Made by a program: the position numbers and the translations under genes. This document shows, in pieces, positions 18,377-27,514 of a stretch of 64,000 bases of DNA. The notes under the pieces are model-generated. The model ran no database searches and was not told the DNA's origin. It saw nothing but the letters and a program-made list of their open reading frames with translations. The DNA comes from Pseudomonas simiae. Its GTDB lineage: Bacteria > Pseudomonadota > Gammaproteobacteria > Pseudomonadales > Pseudomonadaceae. Location of the stretch: assembly GCF_900111895.1 (NCBI RefSeq), contig NZ_FOKB01000001.1, positions 186,001 to 250,000 on the forward strand. Direction: 5' to 3'. How positions within the stretch are numbered: position 1 is the stretch's first letter; the number at the start of each line of letters is the position of its first letter.

Positions 18377-20425
18377 ATGAGTTATCAGGTTCTTGCACGT
18401 AAATGGCGTCCGCGCTCGTTCCGCGAAATGGTCGGCCAGACCCATGTGCTCAAGGCTCTGATCAATGCCTTGGACAGCCAACGGCTGCACCACGCGTACC
18501 TGTTCACCGGTACGCGGGGGGTGGGCAAGACCACCATTGCGCGCATCATCGCCAAATGCCTGAACTGTGAAACCGGGATCACGTCGACGCCCTGCGGCAC
18601 TTGTTCGGTGTGCAAGGAAATCGACGAAGGACGTTTTGTCGACCTGATCGAAATCGACGCCGCGAGCCGCACCAAAGTCGAAGACACCCGCGAGCTGCTC
18701 GACAACGTGCAGTACGCGCCGAGCCGTGGCCGCTTCAAGGTTTACCTGATCGACGAAGTGCACATGCTCTCCAGCCACTCCTTCAATGCTCTGTTGAAAA
18801 CCCTGGAAGAGCCGCCGCCCTACGTCAAATTCATCCTGGCCACCACCGACCCGCAGAAACTTCCTGCAACGATTCTGTCGCGGTGCCTGCAGTTCTCCCT
18901 GAAAAACATGACCCCCGAGCGCGTGGTGGAGCATTTGACCCACGTGCTGGGTGTCGAGAACGTACCGTTCGAAGACGACGCATTGTGGCTGCTCGGCCGC
19001 GCCGCCGATGGCTCGATGCGTGACGCCATGAGCCTCACCGACCAGGCCATCGCCTTTGGTGAAGGCAAGGTCATGGCCGCCGACGTGCGCGCCATGCTCG
19101 GCACCCTCGACCACGGCCAGGTTTTCGACGTGCTGCACGCGCTGATCGAAGGCGACGCCAAGGCGCTGCTCGAAGCCGTGCGCCATCTGTCGGAACAAGG
19201 CCCTGACTGGAACGGTGTGCTTTCGGAAATCCTCAATGTGCTGCACCGCGTCGCCATCGCCCAGGCCCTGCCTGAGGGTGTCGACAACGGCCATGGCGAC
19301 CGCGATCGCGTGTTGGCCCTGGCCCAGGCGTTGCCGGCCGAAGACGTGCAGTTCTATTACCAGATGGGTTTGATCGGCCGCCGCGACCTGCCCCTGGCAC
19401 CCGACCCGCGTGGTGGCTTTGAAATGGTGCTGCTGCGGATGCTGGCGTTCCGGCCCGCCGATTCGGCCGATGCGCCGAGACAGCCGCTAAAGCCAGTGGG
19501 GATCAGCCAGGCCACAGTTGATTCCGCCAAACCAGTGGCTGGCGCGGCGGTGGTAGTGCCAGTGGTTGCTGCGCCTGCGCCCGTAGCACCTGTGCCAGAG
19601 CCTGTGGTCGCTGCACCCGTGGTCGAGCCGGAACCGGTTGTCGAGCCTGAGCCTGTCGTCGACCTGCCCTGGAATGATCCGGTTGACGCTGAAGTCGAAG
19701 CTGAGCAAGTGCCCGCCGTGGAGCCCGTGCTGGATACCACCGGCGAGCAGCCCGAGTTGACTCCGATGCCTACGCCGACCCCGGACAGCGTGGTGCCGGA
19801 TGCCCCTGAATGGGTCAGCGCGCCGGTTCCCGAGCCGACCGTGGCCCAGGTGGAGGCGGCGACGCCGGGTATCGACCTCGACGACGAGCCGCCGCTGGAC
19901 GAAGACTACATCGAGCCGGACATGGATTCGGCCTACAGCTACCTGGACGACCTGGCCAGCGAACACACCGCCGAGCCGGCCCCCGAGCCCGAGGCGGAAC
20001 CCGCTGCCGCACCGGCGACCGGCCTGGCCCTGCAATGGCTGGAATTGTTTCCGAAACTGCCGATTTCCGGCATGACCGGCAGCATCGCCGCCAACTGCAC
20101 CCTGATTTCCATCGACGGCGATCACTGGTTGTTGCACCTGGACCCGGCCCACAGCGCCCTGTTCAATGCGACCCAGCAACGCCGCTTGAATGACGCGCTG
20201 AACCAGTACCATGAGCGCACGCTGAGCATTACCATCGAGCTGATCAAGCCCGAGCAGGAAACCCCGGCCCAGGCCGCGACCCGCCGGCGCATCAACCGTC
20301 AGCGTGAGGCCGAGGACTCGATCCATGGTGATCCGCTTATCCAGCAAATGATGCAACAGTTCGGTGCGGTCGTCCGTCACGATACTATTGAACCTGTCGA
20401 AGCTCCGGTGCCTCAGGCGTCCTGA
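18377..20425 (+). CDS. dnaX: DNA polymerase III subunits gamma and tau
   Basis: A 682-residue clamp-loader ATPase. The Walker A motif is in YLFTGTRGVGKTTIARI near residues 40-55. A four-cysteine zinc module follows (CLNCE...CGTCSVC). Walker B is LIDEVHMLSSHSFNALL near 125, and the sensor is LATTDPQKLPATILSRCLQF. A long Pro/Val/Glu-rich linker (about 375-545) precedes the tau C-terminal domain that contacts the polymerase and DnaB. The ATG at 18377 matches the family start MSYQVLARKWRP. First gene of dnaX-ybaB. I did not see an obvious frameshift signal for a separate gamma product. Confidence 0.97.
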   Translation: MSYQVLARKWRPRSFREMVGQTHVLKALINALDSQRLHHAYLFTGTRGVGKTTIARIIAKCLNCETGITSTPCGTCSVCKEIDEGRFVDLIEIDAASRTKVEDTRELLDNVQYAPSRGRFKVYLIDEVHMLSSHSFNALLKTLEEPPPYVKFILATTDPQKLPATILSRCLQFSLKNMTPERVVEHLTHVLGVENVPFEDDALWLLGRAADGSMRDAMSLTDQAIAFGEGKVMAADVRAMLGTLDHGQVFDVLHALIEGDAKALLEAVRHLSEQGPDWNGVLSEILNVLHRVAIAQALPEGVDNGHGDRDRVLALAQALPAEDVQFYYQMGLIGRRDLPLAPDPRGGFEMVLLRMLAFRPADSADAPRQPLKPVGISQATVDSAKPVAGAAVVVPVVAAPAPVAPVPEPVVAAPVVEPEPVVEPEPVVDLPWNDPVDAEVEAEQVPAVEPVLDTTGEQPELTPMPTPTPDSVVPDAPEWVSAPVPEPTVAQVEAATPGIDLDDEPPLDEDYIEPDMDSAYSYLDDLASEHTAEPAPEPEAEPAAAPATGLALQWLELFPKLPISGMTGSIAANCTLISIDGDHWLLHLDPAHSALFNATQQRRLNDALNQYHERTLSITIELIKPEQETPAQAATRRRINRQREAEDSIHGDPLIQQMMQQFGAVVRHDTIEPVEAPVPQAS

Positions 20426-20468
20426 TACCGGGCTACTAATTTGATCCACGTACTTTGAGGTGATTCCC

Positions 20469-20807
20469 ATGATGAAAGGTGGCATGGCCGGCCTGATGAA
20501 GCAGGCGCAGCAGATGCAGGAAAAGATGGCCAAGATGCAGGAAGAACTGGCCAACGCCGAAGTCACCGGTAAAGCCGGTGGCGATATGGTCAGTGTGGTG
20601 ATGACCGGTCGTCACGACATCAAACGTGTGAGCATCGACCCAAGCGTGCTGCCAGGCGTCGGCGAAGATGATCTGGAAATGCTTGAGGCCTTGTTCGCTG
20701 CGGCCGTCAACGACGCCGTGCGCAAAATCGAAGCCAACAGCCAGGAAAAAATGGGCGGCGTGACCGCTGGCATGCAATTGCCTCCGGGCATGAAGCTGCC
20801 GTTCTGA
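20469..20807 (+). CDS. ybaB: YbaB/EbfC nucleoid-associated protein
   Basis: A 112-residue DNA-binding protein that forms dimers. The N-terminal coiled helix ([20 protein letters not shown]) and central [20 protein letters not shown] match the family. The ATG at 20469 lies eight bases after TTGAGG; a second ATG follows directly. It is 43 bases after dnaX, as in other gamma-proteobacteria, where it is co-transcribed with dnaX and usually with recR. Confidence 0.95.
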
Positions 20808-20830
20808 TCCTGTCGCTTTAGCTAGACTAC

Positions 20831-20860
20831 AATGCCAGGCCTCGTGCCTGGCATTTTTGT
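20831..20860 (+). terminator. Rho-independent terminator after ybaB
   Basis: A ten-base-pair perfect stem AATGCCAGGC/GCCTGGCATT with a five-base loop, followed by a T-rich tail (TTTGTTTG). It separates dnaX-ybaB from the downstream oxidoreductase and recR. Confidence 0.9.
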
Positions 20861-20941
20861 TTGTGCCAAATCTGATCGAACCCTGGCACAGCACGCATGG
20901 TCTGCACCCTATACCGATGGATTCGATAAAGGAGCCCTTTC

Positions 20942-21967
20942 ATGCCTCAAGAACCGACCCTCAACCAGCGCATTGTCCTGGTCTCACGCCCGCAGGGCGC
21001 ACCGACCCCGGAAAACTTCCGTTTGGAACGCGTGAATCTGCCGGAGTTGGCGGACGGCCAAGTCCTGCTGAAAACGTTGTACCTGTCCCTGGACCCCTAC
21101 ATGCGCGGGCGCATGAGTGACGCGCCGTCCTACGCAGCACCGGTGGAAATCGACGAAGTAATGACCGGTGGGGCTGTCAGCCGTATCGAACAATCGCGTA
21201 ATCCGAAATTCGAAGTGGGCGATCTGGTGGTGGGTGCCACGGGGTGGCAGAGCCACTGCATCTCCGATGGCCGTAACCTGATGCCAGTGCCCAAGGGACT
21301 GGCCAGCCCGTCCATGGCCTTGGGTGTGCTGGGCATGCCGGGCATGACCGCCTACATGGGCTTGATGGACATCGGCCAGCCCAAGGCCGGGGAAACCCTG
21401 GTAGTCGCCGCAGCGTCTGGCGCGGTGGGTTCGGTGGTGGGGCAGGTGGCCAAGCTCAAGGGCTTGCGCGTGGTCGGGATCGCTGGGGGCGCAGACAAGT
21501 GCCGCTACGTGGTAGATGAGTTGGGCTTTGATGTCTGCGTCGATCACAAGAGCGCGACCTTTGCCAATGACCTGGCCCTGGCGTGCTTCAAGGGCGTTGA
21601 TATCTATTTTGAAAACGTCGGAGGCAAGGTGTTCGATGCCGTGGTGCCGCTGCTCAATCCCAAGGCGCGCATCCCACTGTGCGGGTTGATCGCCGGTTAC
21701 AACGCCCATGAAGCCCCCAGTGGTCCTGATCGCCTGCCAGCCTTGCAGCGAACGCTGCTGACCAAGCGGGTGCGCATCCAGGGCTTTATCGTGTTCGATG
21801 ACTACGGCGATCGCCAGCCCGAGTTCCTGAGCGCCATGGCGCCGTGGGTGCGAGACGGCAAGATCAAGTTCCGCGAGGATGTGGTCGAGGGCCTGGAGCA
21901 GGCGCCGGAGGCCTTTATCGGTCTACTGGAAGGACGCAACTTCGGCAAGTTGGTCGTGCGCATTTGA
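20942..21967 (+). CDS. NADP-dependent oxidoreductase, medium-chain (CurA/leukotriene-reductase type)
   Basis: A 341-residue zinc-free MDR enzyme that reduces activated double bonds with NADPH. The N terminus ([17 protein letters not shown]) and [18 protein letters not shown] are typical of the curcumin reductase/prostaglandin reductase subgroup. The cofactor loop is [21 protein letters not shown] near 155-175, with [10 protein letters not shown] after it. GGAGCC lies before the ATG. It sits between ybaB and recR, which are adjacent in the Pseudomonas arrangement I know. Confidence 0.9.
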   Translation: MPQEPTLNQRIVLVSRPQGAPTPENFRLERVNLPELADGQVLLKTLYLSLDPYMRGRMSDAPSYAAPVEIDEVMTGGAVSRIEQSRNPKFEVGDLVVGATGWQSHCISDGRNLMPVPKGLASPSMALGVLGMPGMTAYMGLMDIGQPKAGETLVVAAASGAVGSVVGQVAKLKGLRVVGIAGGADKCRYVVDELGFDVCVDHKSATFANDLALACFKGVDIYFENVGGKVFDAVVPLLNPKARIPLCGLIAGYNAHEAPSGPDRLPALQRTLLTKRVRIQGFIVFDDYGDRQPEFLSAMAPWVRDGKIKFREDVVEGLEQAPEAFIGLLEGRNFGKLVVRI

Positions 21968-22025
21968 CGCTAATCCGGGGCGCGGGTATAAACCGCGTCT
22001 CGTTGTTTTGTCGGACCCTTCGCCC

Positions 22026-22628
22026 ATGAGCTTCAGCCCCCTGATTCGCCAACTGATCGACGCCCTGCGCACTTTGCCAGGTGTCGGCCAGAAAACCGCC
22101 CAGCGTATGGCGCTGCAACTGCTGGAGCGTGATCGTAGCGGCGGCACCCGGTTGGCCCAGGCCCTGAGCCAGGCCATGACCGGTGTGGGTCACTGCCGCC
22201 AGTGCCGCACGCTGACCGAAGAAGAACTCTGTCCGCAATGCGCCGACCCGCGCCGCGACGACACGCTGCTGTGCGTGGTGGAAGGGCCGATGGATGTGTA
22301 CGCGGTGGAGCAGACCGGCTACCGCGGCCGCTACTTCGTGCTCAAGGGCCATCTGTCGCCGCTGGACGGCCTGGGCCCGGAAGCCATCGGCATTCCGCAA
22401 TTGGTGGCGCGCATCGAAGCACAGGGCACTTTTACCGAAGTGATCCTGGCCACCAACCCGACGGTGGAAGGCGAGGCGACCGCACACTACATTGCCCAAC
22501 TGCTGACCAACAAAGGCCTGATCACCTCGCGCATCGCCCATGGCGTGCCGCTGGGGGGCGAGTTGGAGTTGGTGGATGGCGGCACGCTGGCGCATTCCTT
22601 CGCTGGCCGCAAACCCATCGCACTCTAA
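22026..22628 (+). CDS. recR: Recombination protein RecR
   Basis: A 200-residue protein of the RecFOR pathway that loads RecA at gaps. It has the helix-hairpin-helix [20 protein letters not shown] near 17-36, a four-cysteine zinc finger ([16 protein letters not shown], about 58-73) and a Toprim domain ([15 protein letters not shown], then [14 protein letters not shown]). The ATG at 22026 fits the family start [19 protein letters not shown]. Length is typical. Confidence 0.97.
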   Translation: MSFSPLIRQLIDALRTLPGVGQKTAQRMALQLLERDRSGGTRLAQALSQAMTGVGHCRQCRTLTEEELCPQCADPRRDDTLLCVVEGPMDVYAVEQTGYRGRYFVLKGHLSPLDGLGPEAIGIPQLVARIEAQGTFTEVILATNPTVEGEATAHYIAQLLTNKGLITSRIAHGVPLGGELELVDGGTLAHSFAGRKPIAL

Positions 22629-22637
22629 AGAACACCG

Positions 22638-22683
22638 CCCCACAAATGGGGGAGCAAACCAGCTCCCACTGTATTTTGTGGGG
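22638..22683 (+). terminator. Nested hairpin after recR
   Basis: An outer stem CCCCACAAA/TTTTGTGGGG encloses an inner stem GGGAGC/GCTCCC, directly after the recR stop. It may end recR transcription. The inner GGGAGC...GCTCCC resembles the REP consensus of this genome, so it may be a decayed repeat. Confidence 0.5.
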
Positions 22684-22710
22684 TTGTTCAGTGTTTTGTC
22701 TTGCTTGATA

Positions 22711-22728
22711 ACCAAGCAAGCGCTTGGT
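22711..22728. promoter_or_regulatory. Perfect palindrome before the acyl-CoA dehydrogenase gene
   Basis: ACCAAGC-AAGC-GCTTGGT, with seven-base arms and a four-base centre, lies 32 bases before the ATG at 22761. Symmetric sites with this AAGC/GCTT core are bound by some TetR-family regulators of acyl-CoA metabolism. No TetR gene is in the window, so the regulator would act from elsewhere. Confidence 0.5.
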
Positions 22729-22760
22729 AAGTTCGCTCCATCTCGCCATGGAGCTTGCCG

Positions 22761-23909
22761 ATGTCTGCCTATCAGGACTACTTCGACCCCAGCCACCAAT
22801 TGGTCCGCGACAGCGTGCTTCGCTTCGTCGAGCGCGAGCTGTTGCCGGGCATCGAGCAGTGGGAGGAGGCGGAAAGCTTCCCCCGTGAGCTGTACCTCAA
22901 GGCCGGCGCGGCGGGAATCCTTGGCATCGGTTACCCCGAAGCGCTGGGCGGCAGCCACGAGGGCGATCTGTTCGCCAAGGTGGCAGCCAGCGAAGCACTG
23001 ATGCGTTGCGGCTCCGGTGGCGTCGTGGCGGGGTTGGGGTCGTTGGATATCGGCTTGCCGCCCGTCGTCAAATGGGCGCGGCCTGAAGTGCGCGAGCGTG
23101 TGGTGCCGCAGGTGCTGTCGGGTGAAAAGATCATCTCCCTGGCGATCACCGAACCGGGCGGCGGCTCCGATGTGGCCAGCCTGCAGACTCGCGCCATTCG
23201 CGACGGCGAGCATTACCGCGTCAGCGGCAGCAAGACGTTCATCACCAGCGGCATCCGGGCCGATTTCTATACCGTTGCCGTGCGCACCGGCGCGCCGGGT
23301 TTTGCCGGCATCAGCCTGCTGCTGATCGAAAAAGGCACCCCCGGTTTTACTGTCGGCCAGCCCCTGAAGAAAATGGGCTGGTGGGCGTCGGATACGGCTG
23401 AATTGTTTTTCGATGATTGCCGAGTACCCGTAGGCAATTTGATTGGCGCCGAGAACATGGGCTTTGCCTGCATCATGGGCAACTTCCAGAGCGAGCGCCT
23501 GGCCCTGGCCTTGATGGCCAACATGACGGCGCAGATGGCGTTGGAGGAAAGCCTCAAATGGGCTGCTCAGCGCGAAGCCTTCGGCAAACCCATCGGCAGA
23601 TTCCAGGTGATCAAGCATCGCCTGGCGGAGATGGCCACCGCCGTAGAGGTTTCACGGGAATTCACCTACCGCCAGGCGGCCAAAATGGCCGTGGGCATCA
23701 GCGTGATCAAAGAGATCTCGATGGCCAAGAACCTCGCCACCGACACCGCCGACCGCGTCACCTACGACGCCGTGCAGATCCTCGGGGGCCAGGGTTACAT
23801 GCGCGGTAGCCTGGTGGAACGGCTGTATCGCGACAACCGTATCCTGTCCATCGGTGGTGGCACCCGCGAAGTGATGAATGAAATCATCAGCAAGCAGATG
23901 GGGTTGTGA
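22761..23909 (+). CDS. Acyl-CoA dehydrogenase
   Basis: A 382-residue FAD enzyme catalysing alpha,beta-dehydrogenation of an acyl-CoA. Family signatures are ISLAITEPGGGSDVASLQT near 125-145 and the C-terminal DAVQILGGQGYMRGSLVERL near 335-355. The expected catalytic base region (RDNRILSIGGGTREVMNEII) is intact. The ATG at 22761 has GGAG seven bases upstream. The chain length accepted cannot be read from sequence. A palindrome at 22711 is a likely control site. Confidence 0.92.
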   Translation: MSAYQDYFDPSHQLVRDSVLRFVERELLPGIEQWEEAESFPRELYLKAGAAGILGIGYPEALGGSHEGDLFAKVAASEALMRCGSGGVVAGLGSLDIGLPPVVKWARPEVRERVVPQVLSGEKIISLAITEPGGGSDVASLQTRAIRDGEHYRVSGSKTFITSGIRADFYTVAVRTGAPGFAGISLLLIEKGTPGFTVGQPLKKMGWWASDTAELFFDDCRVPVGNLIGAENMGFACIMGNFQSERLALALMANMTAQMALEESLKWAAQREAFGKPIGRFQVIKHRLAEMATAVEVSREFTYRQAAKMAVGISVIKEISMAKNLATDTADRVTYDAVQILGGQGYMRGSLVERLYRDNRILSIGGGTREVMNEIISKQMGL

Positions 23910-23926
23910 TCTGCGCTGTTCTTGCG

Positions 23927-24030
23927 GGCCTCATCGCGGGCAAGCCCGGCTCCCACATCTGATAGCGTTCACAGATATGAATGTGTGAACCCAATCAAAT
24001 GTGGGAGCCGGGCTTGCCCGCGATGAGGCC
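23927..24030. repeat. REPIN
   Basis: Paired inverted REP arms: GGCCTCATCGCGGGCAAGCC at 23927-23946 and its complement ending at 24030, with CGGCTCCCACAT/ATGTGGGAGCCG also paired. It lies between the convergent acyl-CoA dehydrogenase and apt genes. Confidence 0.9.
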
Positions 24031-24043
24031 GGCCCTGGCAACC

Positions 24044-24592
24044 TTAACGTTCAGTCAATGCAAACTGCGTCAAACAAAACGTCGGAATCCCCATGTCTTC
24101 CAGGCGTTGCGACCCGCCCAGCTCCGGCAGATCAATGATCGCCGCCGCTTCGAAGATCGTCGCCCCCATGCGTCGTACCAGGTTCGCCGCCGCGATCAGG
24201 GTGCCGCCGGTGGCGATCAGGTCATCGAACATCAACACTGAATCGCCCTCGCACAGGCTGTCGGCATGCACTTCCAGGAACGCTTCGCCGTACTCGGTTT
24301 GATAACCCTCGGCCAAAACGTCTGCGGGCAGCTTGCCCTGCTTGCGGAACAGGATCAGCGGCTTGTTCAACTGGTAGGCGATGATCGAACCGATCAGGAA
24401 ACCCCGGGCATCCATCGCGCCAATATGGGTGAAATCGGCTTCGACATAACGCTGGGCAAAGCTGTCCGCGACCAGGCGCAGCGCGCGCGGCGATTGGAAC
24501 AGGGGCGTAATGTCACGGAAGATCACCCCAGGCTTGGGGAAGTCGATGACGGGGCGGATCAGGGATTTGATGTCGAACGAATCGAAGGTCAT
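24044..24592 (-). CDS. apt: Adenine phosphoribosyltransferase
   Basis: A 182-residue purine salvage enzyme making AMP from adenine and PRPP. The PRPP-binding motif is [17 protein letters not shown] near 120-136. The N-terminal region [19 protein letters not shown] is the family signature. The ATG at 24592 was chosen because upstream readings add an unrelated leader into the anr 3' end. Downstream of anr on the same strand, 80 bases apart, as in other pseudomonads. Confidence 0.96.
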   Translation of the reverse strand: MTFDSFDIKSLIRPVIDFPKPGVIFRDITPLFQSPRALRLVADSFAQRYVEADFTHIGAMDARGFLIGSIIAYQLNKPLILFRKQGKLPADVLAEGYQTEYGEAFLEVHADSLCEGDSVLMFDDLIATGGTLIAAANLVRRMGATIFEAAAIIDLPELGGSQRLEDMGIPTFCLTQFALTER

Positions 24593-24672
24593 CGTCGAAG
24601 AGTCCTGGGGCTGGAAACGGACTCGAAGTATACCTGCGGCCTCGCCGGTTGGCGCGGCCGCAAGTGTCTGGA

Positions 24673-25407
24673 TCAACCCTCCAGCGAACCACCCGCCAGC
24701 GCACACAGCTGGATCGGGTCGAGGATATGCACTTCCTTGCCTTCGGCGGCCAGCAGTGAGTTCTGCTGAAAGCGCGTAAACACACGGGACACGGTTTCCA
24801 CCGCGAGGCCCAGGTAGTTGCCGATTTCGTTGCGCGACATGCTCAGTCGGAACTGGTTGGCCGAGAAACCACGGGCACGGAAACGCGCCGACAGGTTGAC
24901 CAGGAAGGTGGCGATGCGCTCGTCGGCAGTTTTCTTGGACAACAGCAGCATCATTTGCTGGTCGTCGCGAATCTCGCGGCTCATCACGCGCATCAACTGG
25001 CGACGCAGTTGCGGCAATTGCAGGGCCAGTTCATCCAAGCGTTCGAAGGGGATTTCGCACACCGATGTGGTCTCAAGGGCCTGGGCCGACACCGGGTGAA
25101 TCTCGGTGTCCATGCCCGACAAGCCGACCAGTTCGCTGGGCAGGTGGAAGCCGGTGATCTGCTCTTCGCCGCTGTCGCTCAGGCTGAACGTCTTCAATGC
25201 ACCCGAACGTACTGCATAAACGGAATCGAACTTGTCGCCCTGGCGAAACAAAAACTCGCCTTTCTTCAACGGGCGGCCACGTTTAACGATGTCGTCCAGC
25301 GCATCCATGTCTTCCAAATTCAACGAAAGTGGCAAGCAGAGGGGGGCCAGGCTGCAATCCTTGCAGTGGGCCTGGCCGTGAGCGCGCAGTTTAACTGGCT
25401 CGGACAT
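24673..25407 (-). CDS. anr: Anr, oxygen-sensing FNR/CRP-family regulator
   Basis: A 244-residue global activator for low-oxygen growth. Four cysteines for the oxygen-labile [4Fe-4S] cluster are present: three in [10 protein letters not shown] near residues 15-26 and one in TTSVCEIPF near 113. A cyclic-nucleotide-type sensory domain and dimer helix follow. The helix-turn-helix is [20 protein letters not shown] near 190-210, with the E..SR pattern that reads TTGAT half-sites. Anr-type boxes before hemN, ccoG and ccoN2 in this window are likely targets. Confidence 0.97.
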   Translation of the reverse strand: MSEPVKLRAHGQAHCKDCSLAPLCLPLSLNLEDMDALDDIVKRGRPLKKGEFLFRQGDKFDSVYAVRSGALKTFSLSDSGEEQITGFHLPSELVGLSGMDTEIHPVSAQALETTSVCEIPFERLDELALQLPQLRRQLMRVMSREIRDDQQMMLLLSKKTADERIATFLVNLSARFRARGFSANQFRLSMSRNEIGNYLGLAVETVSRVFTRFQQNSLLAAEGKEVHILDPIQLCALAGGSLEG

Positions 25408-25509
25408 TTCTTAAATCCTTGTGGGAAAACACACATAAGACGTAAGGGTAACGCACTGGGGGCCAATCAGGCCAGCGTGTACAAAAAACCGCCAGCGGTA
25501 TAAAGCTTT

Positions 25510-25529
25510 TTGTATCGGGGCCGATACAA
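25510..25529. promoter_or_regulatory. Perfect 20-bp palindrome between anr and a small gene
   Basis: TTGTATCGG-GG-CCGATACAA, with nine-base arms and a two-base centre, lies 103 bases before the anr start and 31 bases before the divergent gene at 25560. It does not match the Anr site TTGAT-N4-ATCAA. No T run follows on the plus strand, so it looks more like an operator than a terminator. Regulator unknown. Confidence 0.55.
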
Positions 25530-25559
25530 CAGGCATACCTATTCGTCGGAGCTCGGATC

Positions 25560-26027
25560 ATGTCTGTTATTGCGGCCTACAACCCTGCCATTCGTATCCC
25601 GACTGTGCCGGACGCAAAGCCGATTACCGAGACCAAGGCAACAACACCGGTCATTGAAGCTGCCACTGAAACCAAAGTGGTTGAAGGTGTGACCGTGACT
25701 ATTTCCGCCGATGCATTCAAGGCCGCAGGTGCGGCCAAGAGTTCCAATGCGGATATCGATGACAGTGGCCTGGACGACAACGTCAAGCAGGTGCTGAAAA
25801 TGATCCGTCAGTTGAAACAACAGATTGCCGAAAAACAGGCCGAGCTGGCGGCCGTTGCAGCGGCCAATAACCTCTCCCCCGAAGAGGCCCGAGCCAAGAC
25901 CAGTGCTTTGCAGAGCGAGATAAGTTCTCTGCAGGCGGGCCTGATGTCAGCTCAGGCTTCGTTGGCCAAGGCGATGAAAGGCATGAGTGCCGAGGACTCG
26001 ATGAAAGCCGCCTCGCTGTCGATGTAA
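25560..26027 (+). CDS. Unknown coiled-coil protein
   Basis: A 155-residue protein with no signal peptide and no family I recognise. Residues 1-70 are Thr/Ala/Val-rich and low in complexity (PITETKATTPVIEAATETKV). Residues about 72-140 form a helical coiled coil (VLKMIRQLKQQIAEKQAELA). The C terminus has several methionines and serines. GGAG lies eight bases before the ATG, so it is probably expressed. It is divergent from anr, shares its control region, and ends one base from the convergent hemN stop. Confidence 0.75.
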   Translation: MSVIAAYNPAIRIPTVPDAKPITETKATTPVIEAATETKVVEGVTVTISADAFKAAGAAKSSNADIDDSGLDDNVKQVLKMIRQLKQQIAEKQAELAAVAAANNLSPEEARAKTSALQSEISSLQAGLMSAQASLAKAMKGMSAEDSMKAASLSM

Positions 26028-26028
26028 A

Positions 26029-27411
26029 TCAGATCACCCGTGAAAATCGTTGCCTGTTCTGGTGTTCCAGATAGGCATCGAACACCATGCACACCGAGCG
26101 CACCAACAAGCGCCCCGCCGGCAGTACGCGAATGCCCTGGGCGTCGAGTTCGATCAGGCCATCCTCGGCCATCGTCTCCAGCTGCGGCCATAGTTCGTCG
26201 AAATACCCGCGAAAATCAATATTGAAGGCCTGCTCGATCGCTTCGAATGCCAGGCTGAAATTGCAGATCAACTGCTGAATTACCTCCCGCCGCAATCGAT
26301 CATCCGTGGTGCACACCAGCCCACGGCTGGTAGCCAGCTGTGCGCCGGCCAATGCGTTCTGGTAGCCGTTGAGGTCGCTGCTGTTCTGGCAGTACAGGTT
26401 GCCGATCTGGCTGATCGCCGACACCCCGAGCCCGATCAAGTCGCAGTGCCCGTGGGTGGTGTAGCCCTGGAAGTTGCGTTGCAGGGTGCCTTCTTCCTGA
26501 GCGATGGCCAGCTCGTCGTCGGGCAGCGCGAAATGGTCCATGCCGATGTAACGGTAACCGGCCTGGGTCAGTTGCTCGATAGTGGTTTGCAGCATCAAGA
26601 GCTTTGAGGCCGGGGAGGGCAGGTCCTCGGTGTTGATGCGCCGCTGGGGCATGAAACGCTCCGGCAGGTGCGCGTAGTTGAACACCGACAACCGGTCGGG
26701 TTGCAGCTTGATGACTTCTTCCACGGTACGCGCAAAATTGATCGGCGTTTGCTTGGGCAGGCCGTAGATCAGGTCGATATTGATCGAGCGAAATTGCAGC
26801 GTGCGCGCCGCATCGATCACCGCGCGGGTTTCTTCCAGGCTTTGCAGGCGATTGACCGCCCGTTGCACCTCGGGATCGAGGTCTTGCAGGCCGATACTCA
26901 CGCGGTTGAAACCCAGCTCACGCAGCAGGCCCATGGTGGCCCAGTCGGCTTCGCGAGGGTCGATTTCGATGCCGTAGTCGCCCGAGTCGTCATCCAGCAG
27001 ATTGAAGTGCTGGCGCAGGCAGCCCATGACCTGGCGCAGTTCGTCGTGACTGAGAAAGGTCGGGGTGCCGCCGCCGAAGTGCAGTTGCTCAACCCGCTGT
27101 TTCGGGTCGAGGTGGCAGGCCATCAGCTGGATTTCCTGCTCCAGGCGTTGCAGGTAGGCCTGGGCGCGACCCCGGTCCTTGGTGATGACCTTGTTGCAGG
27201 CGCAGTAGTAGCAGATGTTCGCGCAGAATGGCACATGCACATACAACGACAACGGCCGCGCGGCCTTGCGGCTGTCGCGCAGGGCGTGGAGCAGGTCGAA
27301 GGTGCCGACCTGGCTGTCGAATTGTACGGCGGTGGGGTAGGACGTGTAGCGCGGTCCCGCCAAGTCGTAGCGGTGAATCAGATTGGCGTCCCAACGAATG
27401 GCGTCGAGCAT
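26029..27411 (-). CDS. hemN: Oxygen-independent coproporphyrinogen III oxidase
   Basis: A 460-residue radical-SAM enzyme for haem synthesis at low oxygen. The [4Fe-4S]/SAM motif is in FCANICYYCACNKVI near residues 62-76 (CxxxCxxC plus the extra Cys of HemN). LHFGGGTPTFL near 110 and the C-terminal HemN domain are intact. An Anr-type promoter precedes it. Supplying haem fits its place between anr and the cbb3 oxidase genes, which need several haems per complex. Confidence 0.96.
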   Translation of the reverse strand: MLDAIRWDANLIHRYDLAGPRYTSYPTAVQFDSQVGTFDLLHALRDSRKAARPLSLYVHVPFCANICYYCACNKVITKDRGRAQAYLQRLEQEIQLMACHLDPKQRVEQLHFGGGTPTFLSHDELRQVMGCLRQHFNLLDDDSGDYGIEIDPREADWATMGLLRELGFNRVSIGLQDLDPEVQRAVNRLQSLEETRAVIDAARTLQFRSINIDLIYGLPKQTPINFARTVEEVIKLQPDRLSVFNYAHLPERFMPQRRINTEDLPSPASKLLMLQTTIEQLTQAGYRYIGMDHFALPDDELAIAQEEGTLQRNFQGYTTHGHCDLIGLGVSAISQIGNLYCQNSSDLNGYQNALAGAQLATSRGLVCTTDDRLRREVIQQLICNFSLAFEAIEQAFNIDFRGYFDELWPQLETMAEDGLIELDAQGIRVLPAGRLLVRSVCMVFDAYLEHQNRQRFSRVI

Positions 27412-27443
27412 GCGGGCGTTCCCCCGGATAGGCTAGTGGGCCG

Positions 27444-27485
27444 AGTCTAGGGGCGTGGCGGGGATGGCATCTTGACTTGCATCAA
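27444..27485 (-). promoter_or_regulatory. Anr-dependent promoter of hemN
   Basis: Read on the minus strand, TTGAT-GCAA-GTCAA (27485-27472) matches the Anr/FNR site with one change. TAGACT at 27449-27444 is a plausible -10 element about 32 bases from the centre of the box, the spacing expected for activation at -41.5. Confidence 0.75.
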
Positions 27486-27514
27486 CGGGGAGCGGCGCTA
27501 TGCCACATGGCGAT

